Shown here: piece after piece, positions 28,826 to 37,434 of the stretch
Layout of the letters: each line of letters starts with the position of its first letter
Numbering within the stretch: the first letter of the stretch is position 1
DNA from: Streptomyces koelreuteriae
GTDB lineage: Bacteria > Actinomycetota > Actinomycetes > Streptomycetales > Streptomycetaceae
DNA: 64,000 nucleotides
Direction: 5' to 3'
Assembly (NCBI RefSeq): GCF_018604545.1
Contig: NZ_CP075896.1
Span: 7,068,001 to 7,132,000 of the forward strand
Program-made: the position numbers and the translations under genes
The notes under the pieces: generated by a model
The model's database searches: none
Seen by the model: only the letters and a program-made list of their open reading frames with translations
What the model was told of the DNA's origin: nothing

Positions 28826-30979
28826 GTGAGCAGCGAGAACGAACAGGCGGACGGCGGCGTCGAGGGTGCGCCGCCCGAGCAGCTCGCGCTCATCCGGGAG
28901 AGCGTGCGGAAGGCCAAGACGCCCCGGGCCAAGCCGCGGACCTGGCGGGGAGCCGCGCTCGCCAAGGAGCTTCCCGTCGCGCGTGTCCTCGTCGACAAGG
29001 GCGTGCTCCATCTCGACCGGTACTTCGACTACGCGGTGCCCGAGGAGCTGGACGCCGAGGCCCAGCCGGGCGTGCGGGTGCGGGTGCGGTTCGGGGCCGG
29101 GCGGCACCGGGTGCGGGACGGACGGCGCGAGGGCGGCGGGCTGATCGACGGGTTCCTCGTCGAGCGACTGGCCGAGTCCGAGTACTCCGGGCCGCTGGCC
29201 GCCCTCGCCCAGGTCGTGTCGCCCGAGCCGGTGCTGAGCGAGGAACTGCTGGGGCTCGCCCGCGCGGTCGCCGACCGGTACGCGGGCAGCCTCGCCGACG
29301 TCCTGCAACTCGCCGTACCCCCGCGCAACGCGCGCGCCGAGCAGCGCGCCTCTCCCGCCCCCCTGCCGCCGCCCCCGGCCCCCGAGCCGGGCTCCTGGCA
29401 GCGGTACGAGCGGGGAGCGGCCTTCGTGGAGTCCCTGGCGTCAGGGGGCGCGCCAAGGGCCGTGTGGAACGCGCTGCCGGGGCCGCAGTGGAGCGAGGAG
29501 CTGGCACGGGCCGTCGCGGCGACACTGGCCTCCGGGCGCGGGGCGCTCGTCGTCCTGCCCGACGGCCGGGCCGTCGCAAGGGCCGACGCCGCCCTGACCG
29601 CCCTGCTCGGGGAGGGGCGGCATGCCGTGCTCACCGCCGACGCGGGGCCCGAGAAGCGGTACGCGCAGTGGCTCGCGGTGCGGCGCGGTTCCGTCCGGGC
29701 CGTGATCGGGACGCGGGCCGCGATGTTCGCCCCGGTCCAGGACCTCGGGCTCGTGGCCCTCTGGGACGACGGCGACGACAGCCACAGCGAGCAGCACGCC
29801 CCGCAGCCCCACGCACGGGAGGTGCTCCTGCTGCGGGCGGCCCAGGACAAGTGCGCCTTCCTGCTGGGCGGCTGGGGCTGCACGGTGGAGGCCGCACAGC
29901 TCGTCGAGAGCGGGTGGGCCCGGCCGCTGGTCGCCGGACGGGAGCAGGTGCGGGGGGCCGCTCCGCTCGTACGGACCGTGGGGGACGGGGACCTCGCCCG
30001 GGACGAGGCCGCCCGGGCCGCCCGGCTGCCCACCCTCGCCTGGCAGGCCGTCAGGGAGGGCTTGAAGCACGGCCCGGTGCTGGTGCAGGTGCCCCGGCGG
30101 GGATATGTGCCGCGCATGGCGTGCGCCAACTGCCGGGCGCCCGCGCGCTGCCGGCACTGCTCCGGGCCGATGGAGACGCGGGACGGCGGTGCCCTGTGCT
30201 GCGGCTGGTGCGGCCAGGAGGAGAGCGGCTGGCACTGCCCGGAGTGCGGCGCCTTCCGGCTGCGCGCCTCGGTGGTGGGCGCGCGGCGGACCGCCGAGGA
30301 ACTCGGGCGCGCCTTCCCCGCGGTTCCGGTGCGGACCTCGGGGCGTGAACACGTGCTCGACACGGTGCCGGGAGCGCCCGCGCTGGTGGTGAGCACACCG
30401 GGTGCCGAACCGGTCGCCGAGGGCGGGTACGCGGCAGCGCTGCTGCTCGACGGCTGGGCGATGCTCGGGCGGCCCGACCTCAGGGCCGGGGAGGACGCGT
30501 TGCGGCGGTGGATCGCGGCCGGGGCACTCGTCCGGCCGCAGTCGGCCGGTGGCACGGTGGTGGTCGTCGCCGAGCCGACGCTGCGACCCGTCCAGGCGCT
30601 CGTACGGTGGGACCCCGTCGGTCACGCGGTGCGGGAACTCTCCGAGCGGGCCGAGCTGGGATTTCCGCCGGTGTCGCGGATGGCGGCCGTGTCGGGGCTG
30701 CCGGAGGCGGTGGCCGAGTTTCTCCGTACGGCCGAACTGCCGCCGGAGGCCGAGGTGCTGGGGCCGGTGCCGCTGCCCGTCACCGCCGCCGGGCGACCGC
30801 GGCGGGCGGGGGCGCCGCCGCCCGGGGAGCAGTGGGAGCGCGCGTTGCTGCGGGTGCCGCCCGGGAAGGGGGCCGCGCTGGCCGCCGCGCTCAAGTCCGC
30901 GCAGGCCGCGCGGATGGCCCGGGGGAGTGGGAGCGGGGCAGGCGTCTGGGTGCGGATCGATCCGGCTGACATCGGCTGA
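28826..30979 (+). CDS. priA: PriA-like replication restart protein lacking helicase motifs
   Basis: 717 residues. The N-terminal DNA-binding domain (VARVLVDKGVLHLDRYFDYAVPEEL, about 50-150) and the cysteine-rich zinc region (CANCRAPARCRHC, CCGWCGQ, HCPECG, about 430-480) are typical of PriA. The helicase motor is not: the Walker A position reads RGALVVLPDGRAVARADAAL with no GKT, and the DEEH box reads LWDDGDDSHSE. Actinobacterial PriA proteins are known to have lost recognisable helicase motifs, so it probably works as a scaffold for restart rather than as a motor. The GTG at 28826 is my choice; the frame is open far upstream as a metK shadow. It ends near a terminator shared with a convergent gene. 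Confidence 0.9.
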   Translation: MSSENEQADGGVEGAPPEQLALIRESVRKAKTPRAKPRTWRGAALAKELPVARVLVDKGVLHLDRYFDYAVPEELDAEAQPGVRVRVRFGAGRHRVRDGRREGGGLIDGFLVERLAESEYSGPLAALAQVVSPEPVLSEELLGLARAVADRYAGSLADVLQLAVPPRNARAEQRASPAPLPPPPAPEPGSWQRYERGAAFVESLASGGAPRAVWNALPGPQWSEELARAVAATLASGRGALVVLPDGRAVARADAALTALLGEGRHAVLTADAGPEKRYAQWLAVRRGSVRAVIGTRAAMFAPVQDLGLVALWDDGDDSHSEQHAPQPHAREVLLLRAAQDKCAFLLGGWGCTVEAAQLVESGWARPLVAGREQVRGAAPLVRTVGDGDLARDEAARAARLPTLAWQAVREGLKHGPVLVQVPRRGYVPRMACANCRAPARCRHCSGPMETRDGGALCCGWCGQEESGWHCPECGAFRLRASVVGARRTAEELGRAFPAVPVRTSGREHVLDTVPGAPALVVSTPGAEPVAEGGYAAALLLDGWAMLGRPDLRAGEDALRRWIAAGALVRPQSAGGTVVVVAEPTLRPVQALVRWDPVGHAVRELSERAELGFPPVSRMAAVSGLPEAVAEFLRTAELPPEAEVLGPVPLPVTAAGRPRRAGAPPPGEQWERALLRVPPGKGAALAAALKSAQAARMARGSGSGAGVWVRIDPADIG

Positions 30980-31031
30980 CATCGGGTGAGGGGTCGGAGG
31001 AGGGCCGGCCGGGCGTCACCCGGATGTGCGA

Positions 31032-31061
31032 CTGCCCTCCCGGAGGCGTCCGGGAGGGCAG
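31032..31061. terminator. Terminator between convergent priA and the helix-turn-helix gene
   Basis: A perfect 13-base stem (CTGCCCTCCCGGA with TCCGGGAGGGCAG) and a GGCG loop. It can serve both strands. Confidence 0.8.
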
Positions 31062-31076
31062 GGCAGAGAAGGCGGT

Positions 31077-31628
31077 TCAGCCGTTGCGCGGGCCGGGGAA
31101 CGCCGTCGGCCGTACCTCGTCGCGGAGAGCGGGGCTGCCCGCCGTCGGCTGCGTGGGCATGGAGCGCGCCGCGGGGACCGTCGGGACCGTGGGCAGGCCG
31201 GTGGGCATGCCGACCGTGCGACTGCCCGTCGGCTCCGGTGCGCGCTCCGGCTCGGCCGCGGCCGACGGGGCAGTGGTCGCGGCACGGCGTGCGCCGTAGC
31301 GGCGGTGCACCGCCTGTTTGGTGACTCCGAGCGCGGAGCCCACCGCGTCCCACGAGAAGCCGAGTGAGCGGTCGAAGTCCACGGCCGCGGTGACCAGGGT
31401 CTCGACACTGTCCCGCAGCTCCTGGGCGAGACGTACCGTCGGGGCGGGGGCGCGTCCGTAGACGACGAAGCCCGTGGAGGGGCCGGAGCGGCGCGGGCGG
31501 TAGACGTTGCCCAGCTGGGCGGTGAGTGTGCGCAGTGCGTCCACCTGCCGGCGGACCCGCTCGATGTCCCGCACCAGCAAGTGCAGGCTGGCCCGAGCCT
31601 GGGCGTCGTGGGTTGCGTGGTCGGCCAT
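31077..31628 (-). CDS. Helix-turn-helix protein with a disordered C-terminal tail
   Basis: 183 residues. An N-terminal helical part (about 10-75, RASLHLLVRDIERVRRQVDALRTL) is followed by a putative helix-turn-helix (about 90-115, SLGFSWDAVGSALGVTKQAVHRRYG) resembling DNA-binding proteins of the sigma-70 region 4/HTH type. The last 65 residues are Pro/Thr/Ala-rich and disordered. I do not recognise a characterised homologue. The ATG at 31628 is preferred over a TTG two codons upstream. It runs divergently from fmt. Two inverted repeats just upstream of its start (31662-31704) are candidate self-regulatory sites. Confidence 0.75.
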   Translation of the reverse strand: MADHATHDAQARASLHLLVRDIERVRRQVDALRTLTAQLGNVYRPRRSGPSTGFVVYGRAPAPTVRLAQELRDSVETLVTAAVDFDRSLGFSWDAVGSALGVTKQAVHRRYGARRAATTAPSAAAEPERAPEPTGSRTVGMPTGLPTVPTVPAARSMPTQPTAGSPALRDEVRPTAFPGPRNG

Positions 31629-31661
31629 GAACAAGCCTCTCGAACCGGCGTTGAAAGGAAT

Positions 31662-31704
31662 GGGCCGTGATCACGGCCCGTTGTGGTCAACTCTGTCTTG
31701 ACCA
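31662..31704 (-). promoter_or_regulatory. Two inverted repeats in the divergent region before the helix-turn-helix gene
   Basis: GGGCCGTGATCACGGCCC (31662-31679) is a perfect 18-base palindrome. Next to it, TGGTCAA, seven bases, TTGACCA (31684-31704) is a perfect inverted repeat that also contains a TTGACC -35-like hexamer on each strand. They lie 34-76 bases upstream of the minus-strand start. In the rest of the 324-base gap to fmt I see a TAGACT -10-like box at 31899 and no gene. Confidence 0.5.
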
Positions 31705-31952
31705 ACGCGGATTCGCTCCGCGGGTCACGGTGTGGGGGCGTAGGGGCATATGCGTGCGCCTGTTTGCGCGGGGCGTGCGCCTTGGCCTTCGGCCTTTGGC
31801 GGGGTCTCCCACCCGCGCACCGCCCGTAACAGTCGATCAAGAGGCTGAGCTCTCCCGTGGGGGCCCGGCGCCGTCGGCGGCTTTCCGTCGGTGGCTCATA
31901 GACTGGTGTGCTGCCCGTCGTTCATCCTCGCCCGAGAGGCCCCCATCACCCC

Positions 31953-32885
31953 ATGAAGCTCGTCTTCGCCGGTACTCCCGAGGTCGCCGTTCCCGCTCTG
32001 GACGCTCTTCTCGCCTCCGGGCGGCACGAGGTGGCCGCTGTCGTCACGCGGCCCGACGCGCCGGCCGGGCGCGGGCGCAGGCTGGTCGCGTCGCCCGTCG
32101 CCGAGCGCGCGGAGGAGGCCGGGATCGAGGTGCTGAAGCCCGCGAAGCCGAAGGACCCCGAGTTCCTCGCGCGGCTGCGGGAGATCGCGCCGGACTGCTG
32201 CCCCGTCGTCGCGTACGGGGCGCTGCTGCCGCGTGTCGCCCTCGACGTGCCCGCCCACGGCTGGGTCAATCTGCACTTCTCCCTGCTGCCCGCCTGGCGA
32301 GGGGCCGCGCCCGTGCAGCACTCCATCATGGCCGGGGACGAGATCACCGGGGCGTCGACCTTCCTGATTGAGGAAGGGCTCGACTCGGGGCCGGTGTACG
32401 GGACGGTGACCGAGGAGATCCGGGCCACCGACACCAGCGGGGACCTGCTGACGCGGCTCGCCTTCGCCGGTGCCGGGCTGCTCGCGGCGACCATGGACGG
32501 GATCGAGGACGGCACGCTCAAGGCCGTACCGCAGCCCGCCGACGGCATCAGCCACGCCCCGAAGGTCAACGTCGAGGACGCGCACCTCGACTGGGCCGCT
32601 CCCGCGCTGCGCGTCGACCGGATGGTGCGGGGCTGCACCCCGGCCCCCGGCGCCTGGACCACGTTCCGCGGTGAGCGGCTCAAGCTCATCCAGGTCGCCC
32701 CCGTGCCCGACCGGACGGACCTCGGCCCGGGGCAGATCGCCGCGGGGAAGAACAACGTGTACGTCGGCACCGGTTCGTACGGTGTCGAGCTGCTGTGGGT
32801 GCAGGCGCAGGGCAAGAAGCCGATGAGGGCGGCGGACTGGGCGCGCGGCGTGCGGATCAGCGAGGGGGAGCGGCTCGGGGGCTGA
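31953..32885 (+). CDS. fmt: Methionyl-tRNA formyltransferase
   Basis: Formylates initiator Met-tRNA with 10-formyltetrahydrofolate. 310 residues. It starts KLVFAGTPEVAVPALDALL; the catalytic region is NLHFSLLPAWRGAAPVQHSIMAGDEITG with the HxSLLP histidine, and the C-terminal OB-like domain begins near residue 205. The ATG at 31953 is the conserved start. rsmB follows 64 bases later, the common fmt-rsmB pairing. Confidence 0.96.
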   Translation: MKLVFAGTPEVAVPALDALLASGRHEVAAVVTRPDAPAGRGRRLVASPVAERAEEAGIEVLKPAKPKDPEFLARLREIAPDCCPVVAYGALLPRVALDVPAHGWVNLHFSLLPAWRGAAPVQHSIMAGDEITGASTFLIEEGLDSGPVYGTVTEEIRATDTSGDLLTRLAFAGAGLLAATMDGIEDGTLKAVPQPADGISHAPKVNVEDAHLDWAAPALRVDRMVRGCTPAPGAWTTFRGERLKLIQVAPVPDRTDLGPGQIAAGKNNVYVGTGSYGVELLWVQAQGKKPMRAADWARGVRISEGERLGG

Positions 32886-32949
32886 TGCCCCTGCTCCGGC
32901 GGCGTAGGCTGGGCGGCGCACTTCTTCTCACACCCGGAGCACCTTTTTC

Positions 32950-34377
32950 GTGAGCGAACAGCCCCGTCGGCCCCGCCCGTCCGGCAAGCCCTACCGCCGG
33001 CCCAAGAAGGACCCCGTCCGCATCCTCGCCTTCGAGGCGCTGAGGGCCGTGGACGAGCGGGACGCCTACGCCAACCTCGTCCTGCCGCCGTTGCTGCGCA
33101 AAGCGCGGGAGAACGAGGGACCCGAGAAGTTCGACGCACGGGACGCGGCCCTCGCCACCGAGCTGGTCTACGGGACGCTGCGGTGGCAGGGGACGTACGA
33201 CGCGGTCATCGCGGACTGCGTCGACCGGCCGCTCGGGGACGTCGACCCGCCGGTGCTGGACGTGCTGAGCCTCGGCGCGCACCAGTTGCTCGGGACGCGG
33301 ATCCCGACCCACGCGGCCGTGTCCGCCACCGTCGAACTCGCGCGGGTCGTGCTCGGCGACGGGCGGGCCAAGTTCGTCAACGCGGTGCTGCGGAAGATCG
33401 CGCAGGCCGATCTGGACGGCTGGCTCGAGCGGGTCGCGCCGCCCTACGACGAGGATCCCGAGGACCACCTCGCCGTCGTCCACTCGCATCCGCGGTGGGT
33501 CGTGTCCGCGCTGTGGGACTCCCTCGGCGGCGGGCGCGCCGGCATAGAGGAGCTGCTGCGCGCCGACAACGAGCGGCCCGAGGTGACCTTGGTGGCGCGG
33601 CCCGGGCGGGCCACCGCCGAGGAACTGCTCGACGAGGACGCCGCCGTGCCCGGGCGCTGGTCGCCGTATGCCGTACGGCTGACCGAGGGCGGCGAGCCGG
33701 GTGCCATCGAGGCCGTCCGGGAGGGGCGCGCGGGCGTGCAGGACGAGGGCAGCCAGCTCGTCGCGCTCGCCCTCGCGGGCGCGCCGTTGGACGGGCCCGA
33801 CCGGCGGTGGCTGGACGGGTGCGCGGGCCCCGGCGGCAAGGCCGCGCTGCTCGGCGCCCTCGCCGCCGAGCGGGGCGCGACGCTGCTCGCCTCCGAGAAG
33901 CAGCCGCACCGGGCCGGGCTCGTCGCTAAAGCGCTGGCCGGCAACCCCGGGCCGTATCAGGTGATCACCGCGGACGGGACCCGCCCGGCATGGCGGCCCG
34001 GCAGCTTCGACCGGGTCCTGGTCGATGTGCCGTGCACCGGCCTCGGCGCCCTGCGGCGTCGCCCCGAGGCACGCTGGCGGCGCCGGCCCGACGACCTGGA
34101 GGGGTTCGCTCCGCTGCAGCGCGGGCTGCTGCGCACCGCCCTGGAGTCGGTGCGGGTCGGCGGAGTCGTGGGCTACGCGACGTGCTCGCCGCATCTCGCC
34201 GAGACCCGGGCCGTCGTCAGCGACGTGCTCAAGCAGATCCCGGACACCGACCTCGTCGACGCGCGGCCGCTGCTGCCCGGCGTACCGGACCTGGGCGACG
34301 GCCCCGACGTCCAGCTCTGGCCGCATCTGCACGGGACCGACGCCATGTACCTGGCCCTCATTCGTCGGACCGGCTGA
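32950..34377 (+). CDS. rsmB: 16S rRNA (cytosine-967-C5) methyltransferase RsmB
   Basis: Methylates C967 (E. coli numbering) of 16S rRNA with SAM. 475 residues: a disordered basic N-terminus, an NusB-like RNA-binding domain (about 20-160) and a Rossmann methyltransferase domain. Motifs: SAM loop CAGPGGKAALLG, VDVPCTGLGALRRRPEARWRR with the motif IV cysteine, and GYATCSPHLAETR with the catalytic cysteine. The GTG at 32950 follows a weak ribosome site. Its end overlaps the end of the minus-strand MMPL gene by 20 bases, with no room for a terminator. Confidence 0.95.
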   Translation: MSEQPRRPRPSGKPYRRPKKDPVRILAFEALRAVDERDAYANLVLPPLLRKARENEGPEKFDARDAALATELVYGTLRWQGTYDAVIADCVDRPLGDVDPPVLDVLSLGAHQLLGTRIPTHAAVSATVELARVVLGDGRAKFVNAVLRKIAQADLDGWLERVAPPYDEDPEDHLAVVHSHPRWVVSALWDSLGGGRAGIEELLRADNERPEVTLVARPGRATAEELLDEDAAVPGRWSPYAVRLTEGGEPGAIEAVREGRAGVQDEGSQLVALALAGAPLDGPDRRWLDGCAGPGGKAALLGALAAERGATLLASEKQPHRAGLVAKALAGNPGPYQVITADGTRPAWRPGSFDRVLVDVPCTGLGALRRRPEARWRRRPDDLEGFAPLQRGLLRTALESVRVGGVVGYATCSPHLAETRAVVSDVLKQIPDTDLVDARPLLPGVPDLGDGPDVQLWPHLHGTDAMYLALIRRTG

Positions 34378-36505
34378 CCCCCGCCCGGTCGCTCTCCTGG
34401 TGCCCCGCACCGCCGTCCTCCCGGGACAGCCGGTGCGGCCACCACACCTTCGGTCCCATGTCCAGGAACAGGGACGTCACCAGGACCGAGCGCACGATGA
34501 ACGTGTCGATGAGGACGCCGAGGGCGACCGCGAAGCCGATCTCGGCGAAGGCGACCATCGGGAGGGTGCCGAGGGCGGCGAACGTGCCGGCCAGCACCAG
34601 GCCCGCGGAGGTGATGACCGCGCCGGTCGCGGCGAGGCCCGTGACCACGCCCTGTCTGGTGCCCTGGCGGGCCGCCTCCTCGCGGATACGGGTGGTGAGG
34701 AAGATGTTGTAGTCGATGCCCAGGGCGACCAGGAAGACGAAGACGAACAAGGGGAAGTCGGTCGCCTCGCCCGCGTAGTCGAAGATGTGGCGGAACGCGA
34801 GCGCACTGATGCCCAGGGCCGCCGCGAACGACAGGATCACCGTGCCGATCAGCAACAGCGGGGCGATCAGGGCACGCAGCAGGACACAGAGGATCAGCAG
34901 GACGACCAGCAGCACCAGCGGGATGATCAGTATGTTGTCGTGCGTGGTCGCCTCGTCCATGTCGAGCAGGGCCGCCGTACCGCCGCCCACCTGGGCGTCG
35001 GCGCCCGGCACCGCGTGCACGGCGTCCCGGACCCGCTCCACCGTCTGCTTGGCGGCCTCGCTGTCCGCCGGGGCGGTCATGGTCGCCTCGAAGAGGACCT
35101 TGCCCTCGTAGATCGGTTTCGTGCCCGGCGGCAGGCCCAGCGACGTCGGGACCACGCCTTGCGTCTCCGCGACCGTGCGGCCCACCTGCTCGGCCTGCGC
35201 CCGGTTGCTCACGATGACCAGGGGATCGCCGCTGCCCGCCGGGAAGTAGCGCGCCGACACCTCCTGGCCGGTGATCGAGTCCGGTTTCCCGGTGAACGCG
35301 TCCGCGTTGCTGATGCCCTCCGCGCGCAGCTGGATCAGGCCCAGTGAGCAGATCGCCAGGGCCGCAGCCGTCGCGGCCCAGGTGATCCGCGGGCGGCCGG
35401 CGATCCGGCGGCCCGTGCGCGCCCAGATGCCGCGCTCGGTCGGGTCGGAGCTGCCGTAGTGCGGGATCGCCGGCCAGAAGATCCACCGGCCGCAGATCAC
35501 CAGCAGGGCCGGGAACAGGCTCATCATCGCCAGCAGGGCGACGGCGACACCGATCGCGGCGACCGGGCCCAGGCCGCTCGTGGAGTTCATCTCGGCGGCC
35601 AGCAGCACCAGCATGCTCAGGACGACCGTCGCGCCGGAGGCGAGCACCGCGGGGCCGGCCCGGTGCAGCGCCAGGGCCATCGCCTCGTGCCGGTCCTCGT
35701 GCCGGCGCAACTCCTCCCGGTAGCGGGCGACCAGCAACAGGGCATAGTCCGTCCCCGCGCCGAAGACGAGCACGGTGAGGATGCCGGCGCTCTGGCCGTT
35801 GACCGTCAGGCCCGCGTGCTCGGCCAGCAGATAGATCAGCGCCTGGGAGGTGAACAGCGCGCAGACCACCGCCACCAGCGGGACGATCAGCAGGGTCAGG
35901 CTGCGGTAGGTGATGAGCAGCATGACGATGACGACGACCATCGCCGAGAACAGCAGCGTCGAGTCGATGCCCTCGAAGGCCTCGGCGAAGTCCGCGGACG
36001 TGCCGCCCGGGCCGGTGATGTGCACGGCCATACCGCCGCCGCCCTCGCCGACGTCCTCCCGGATGGAGTCGACGGCGGGCGAGATCCGCTCCCAGCCCTG
36101 CTCGTCCATCGTGATCGGCACGAGAACCTGCGCGGCCCGGGGGTCGACCTGCCGGTCGTAGACCGGCCCGCGGGTCTCAGCGCCCCGGATGCCGTGGTCC
36201 CGCAGCTCCTTGAGCTGCCGCACGTCCTCGGCGATCTGCGCCCGGTCCTGGGCCGTCAGCCCGCCGTCCCGAGCGTAGATCACGACCGCCGGGATCTGCT
36301 CCGGCCGGAAGTCCTCGGAGATCTCCAGCACCTGCGTCGACTCCGCCGACCCCGGCAGCCAGGACGCCGCGTCGTTGTCCTGGGCGTCGGTGAGCTTCAT
36401 GGCGAAGGGCGCGGCGACGAACAGCACGACCAGCCACAACACCAGCACCAGCCACTTGGCCCGCCGCCCGCAGACGAGATGCCCGATGCCCTGCTTACCG
36501 GTCAT
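34358..36505 (-). CDS. MMPL/RND-family membrane exporter
   Basis: 715 residues with the duplicated MMPL layout: membrane helix (about 16-36), a large extracytoplasmic loop (about 37-165), a helix bundle (about 170-350), a second loop (about 370-520) and a second bundle (about 525-690). Sequences such as VFGAGTDYALLLVARYREELRR and VFLVALGIDYNIFLTTRIREEAARQG are the GxxxDY motifs that carry the proton-relay Asp-Tyr pair in this family. MMPL proteins export lipids or hydrophobic compounds; the substrate here is unknown. The ATG at 36505 gives a short cytoplasmic start. It overlaps rsmB tail to tail and is divergent from rpe. Confidence 0.9.
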   Translation of the reverse strand: MTGKQGIGHLVCGRRAKWLVLVLWLVVLFVAAPFAMKLTDAQDNDAASWLPGSAESTQVLEISEDFRPEQIPAVVIYARDGGLTAQDRAQIAEDVRQLKELRDHGIRGAETRGPVYDRQVDPRAAQVLVPITMDEQGWERISPAVDSIREDVGEGGGGMAVHITGPGGTSADFAEAFEGIDSTLLFSAMVVVIVMLLITYRSLTLLIVPLVAVVCALFTSQALIYLLAEHAGLTVNGQSAGILTVLVFGAGTDYALLLVARYREELRRHEDRHEAMALALHRAGPAVLASGATVVLSMLVLLAAEMNSTSGLGPVAAIGVAVALLAMMSLFPALLVICGRWIFWPAIPHYGSSDPTERGIWARTGRRIAGRPRITWAATAAALAICSLGLIQLRAEGISNADAFTGKPDSITGQEVSARYFPAGSGDPLVIVSNRAQAEQVGRTVAETQGVVPTSLGLPPGTKPIYEGKVLFEATMTAPADSEAAKQTVERVRDAVHAVPGADAQVGGGTAALLDMDEATTHDNILIIPLVLLVVLLILCVLLRALIAPLLLIGTVILSFAAALGISALAFRHIFDYAGEATDFPLFVFVFLVALGIDYNIFLTTRIREEAARQGTRQGVVTGLAATGAVITSAGLVLAGTFAALGTLPMVAFAEIGFAVALGVLIDTFIVRSVLVTSLFLDMGPKVWWPHRLSREDGGAGHQESDRAGVSRSDE

Positions 36506-36524
36506 GGAGTCTCCCTCGGCGAAT

Positions 36525-36582
36525 GCGCCCCGTAAGGGGCGCGGGGAACTGCGCGAGCGACCCCATACCACCCGCAGCCGAA
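36525..36582 (+). repeat. Streptomyces-type intergenic repeat element, copy 2
   Basis: Same block order as copy 1: GCGCCCC-GTAA-GGGGCGC stem, GGGGAACTGCGCGA, a CCCC block and a CACCCGCAGCCG tail. Only the loop and the linker bases differ. It sits in the 140-base gap between the divergent MMPL exporter and rpe, 19 bases from the exporter start, so it could lie in that gene's leader. Confidence 0.7.
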
Positions 36583-36633
36583 CGGATCAGCCGCCCTTTC
36601 GAGACCCCCACCGCCCAAGCCCAGCGCAGCGCA

Positions 36634-36639
36634 TAGGCT
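36634..36639 (+). promoter_or_regulatory. Putative -10 box for leaderless rpe
   Basis: TAGGCT ends 6 bases before the rpe ATG, and no ribosome binding site is present, which predicts a leaderless mRNA. Confidence 0.5.
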
Positions 36640-36645
36640 TGGGCC

Positions 36646-37332
36646 ATGGCCGCGCAGATCAACCCCAGCATCCTGTCCGCCGACTTCGCTCGCCTCTCGG
36701 ACGAGGCCAAGGCGGTGGAGGGAGCCGACTGGCTCCACGTCGACGTCATGGACAACCATTTCGTCCCGAACCTCACGCTCGGGGTGCCGGTCGTAGAGTC
36801 GCTCGCCCGTGCGACGGACACTCCGCTGGACTGCCATCTGATGATCGAGGCCCCCGATCGGTGGGCGCCCCAGTACGTGGAAGCGGGGGCCGGTTCCGTC
36901 ACCTTCCATGTCGAGGCGGCCGCCGCTCCGGTCCGGCTGGCCCGGGAGATCAGGGCCAAGGGCGCCCGCGCCTCCATGGCGCTGAAGCCCGCGACCCCCA
37001 TCGAGCCGTACGAGGACCTGCTCCCCGAGCTCGACATGCTGCTGATCATGACGGTGGAACCGGGCTTCGGGGGACAGGCCTTTCTCGACATCATGCTTCC
37101 GAAGATTCGCCGCACCCGCGAGTTGATCAGCAAGCATGGACTGGAGCTCTGGCTCCAGGTCGACGGCGGAGTTTCGGCGTCCACCATCGAGCGCTGCGCC
37201 GACGCCGGAGCCGATGTCTTCGTGGCCGGATCGGCGGTCTACGGGGCAAAAGACCCGGCCCAGGCGGTACGTGCACTACGCACGCAGGCGGAGGCGGCGA
37301 CGGCCAAGGCATCCTGGGCCTGCGACCACTGA
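36646..37332 (+). CDS. rpe: Ribulose-5-phosphate 3-epimerase
   Basis: Interconverts ribulose 5-phosphate and xylulose 5-phosphate in the pentose phosphate pathway. 228 residues, TIM barrel. Metal and catalytic residues are seen in NPSILSADF, HVDVMDNHFVPNL, DCHLM, MTVEPGFGGQ and QVDGGV. It appears to be transcribed from a promoter directly at its start codon. A SorC-type regulator gene follows after about 100 bases. Confidence 0.96.
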   Translation: MAAQINPSILSADFARLSDEAKAVEGADWLHVDVMDNHFVPNLTLGVPVVESLARATDTPLDCHLMIEAPDRWAPQYVEAGAGSVTFHVEAAAAPVRLAREIRAKGARASMALKPATPIEPYEDLLPELDMLLIMTVEPGFGGQAFLDIMLPKIRRTRELISKHGLELWLQVDGGVSASTIERCADAGADVFVAGSAVYGAKDPAQAVRALRTQAEAATAKASWACDH

Positions 37333-37434
37333 GCCACAGCAAGGTGAACGGCTTCGATCAGGGCTGATCAAGTGCGCCGGATCTGCAAGGATGAACGGCG
37401 AATCCAGAGTGTGAACAGCAGTGAGGAGATCGCC

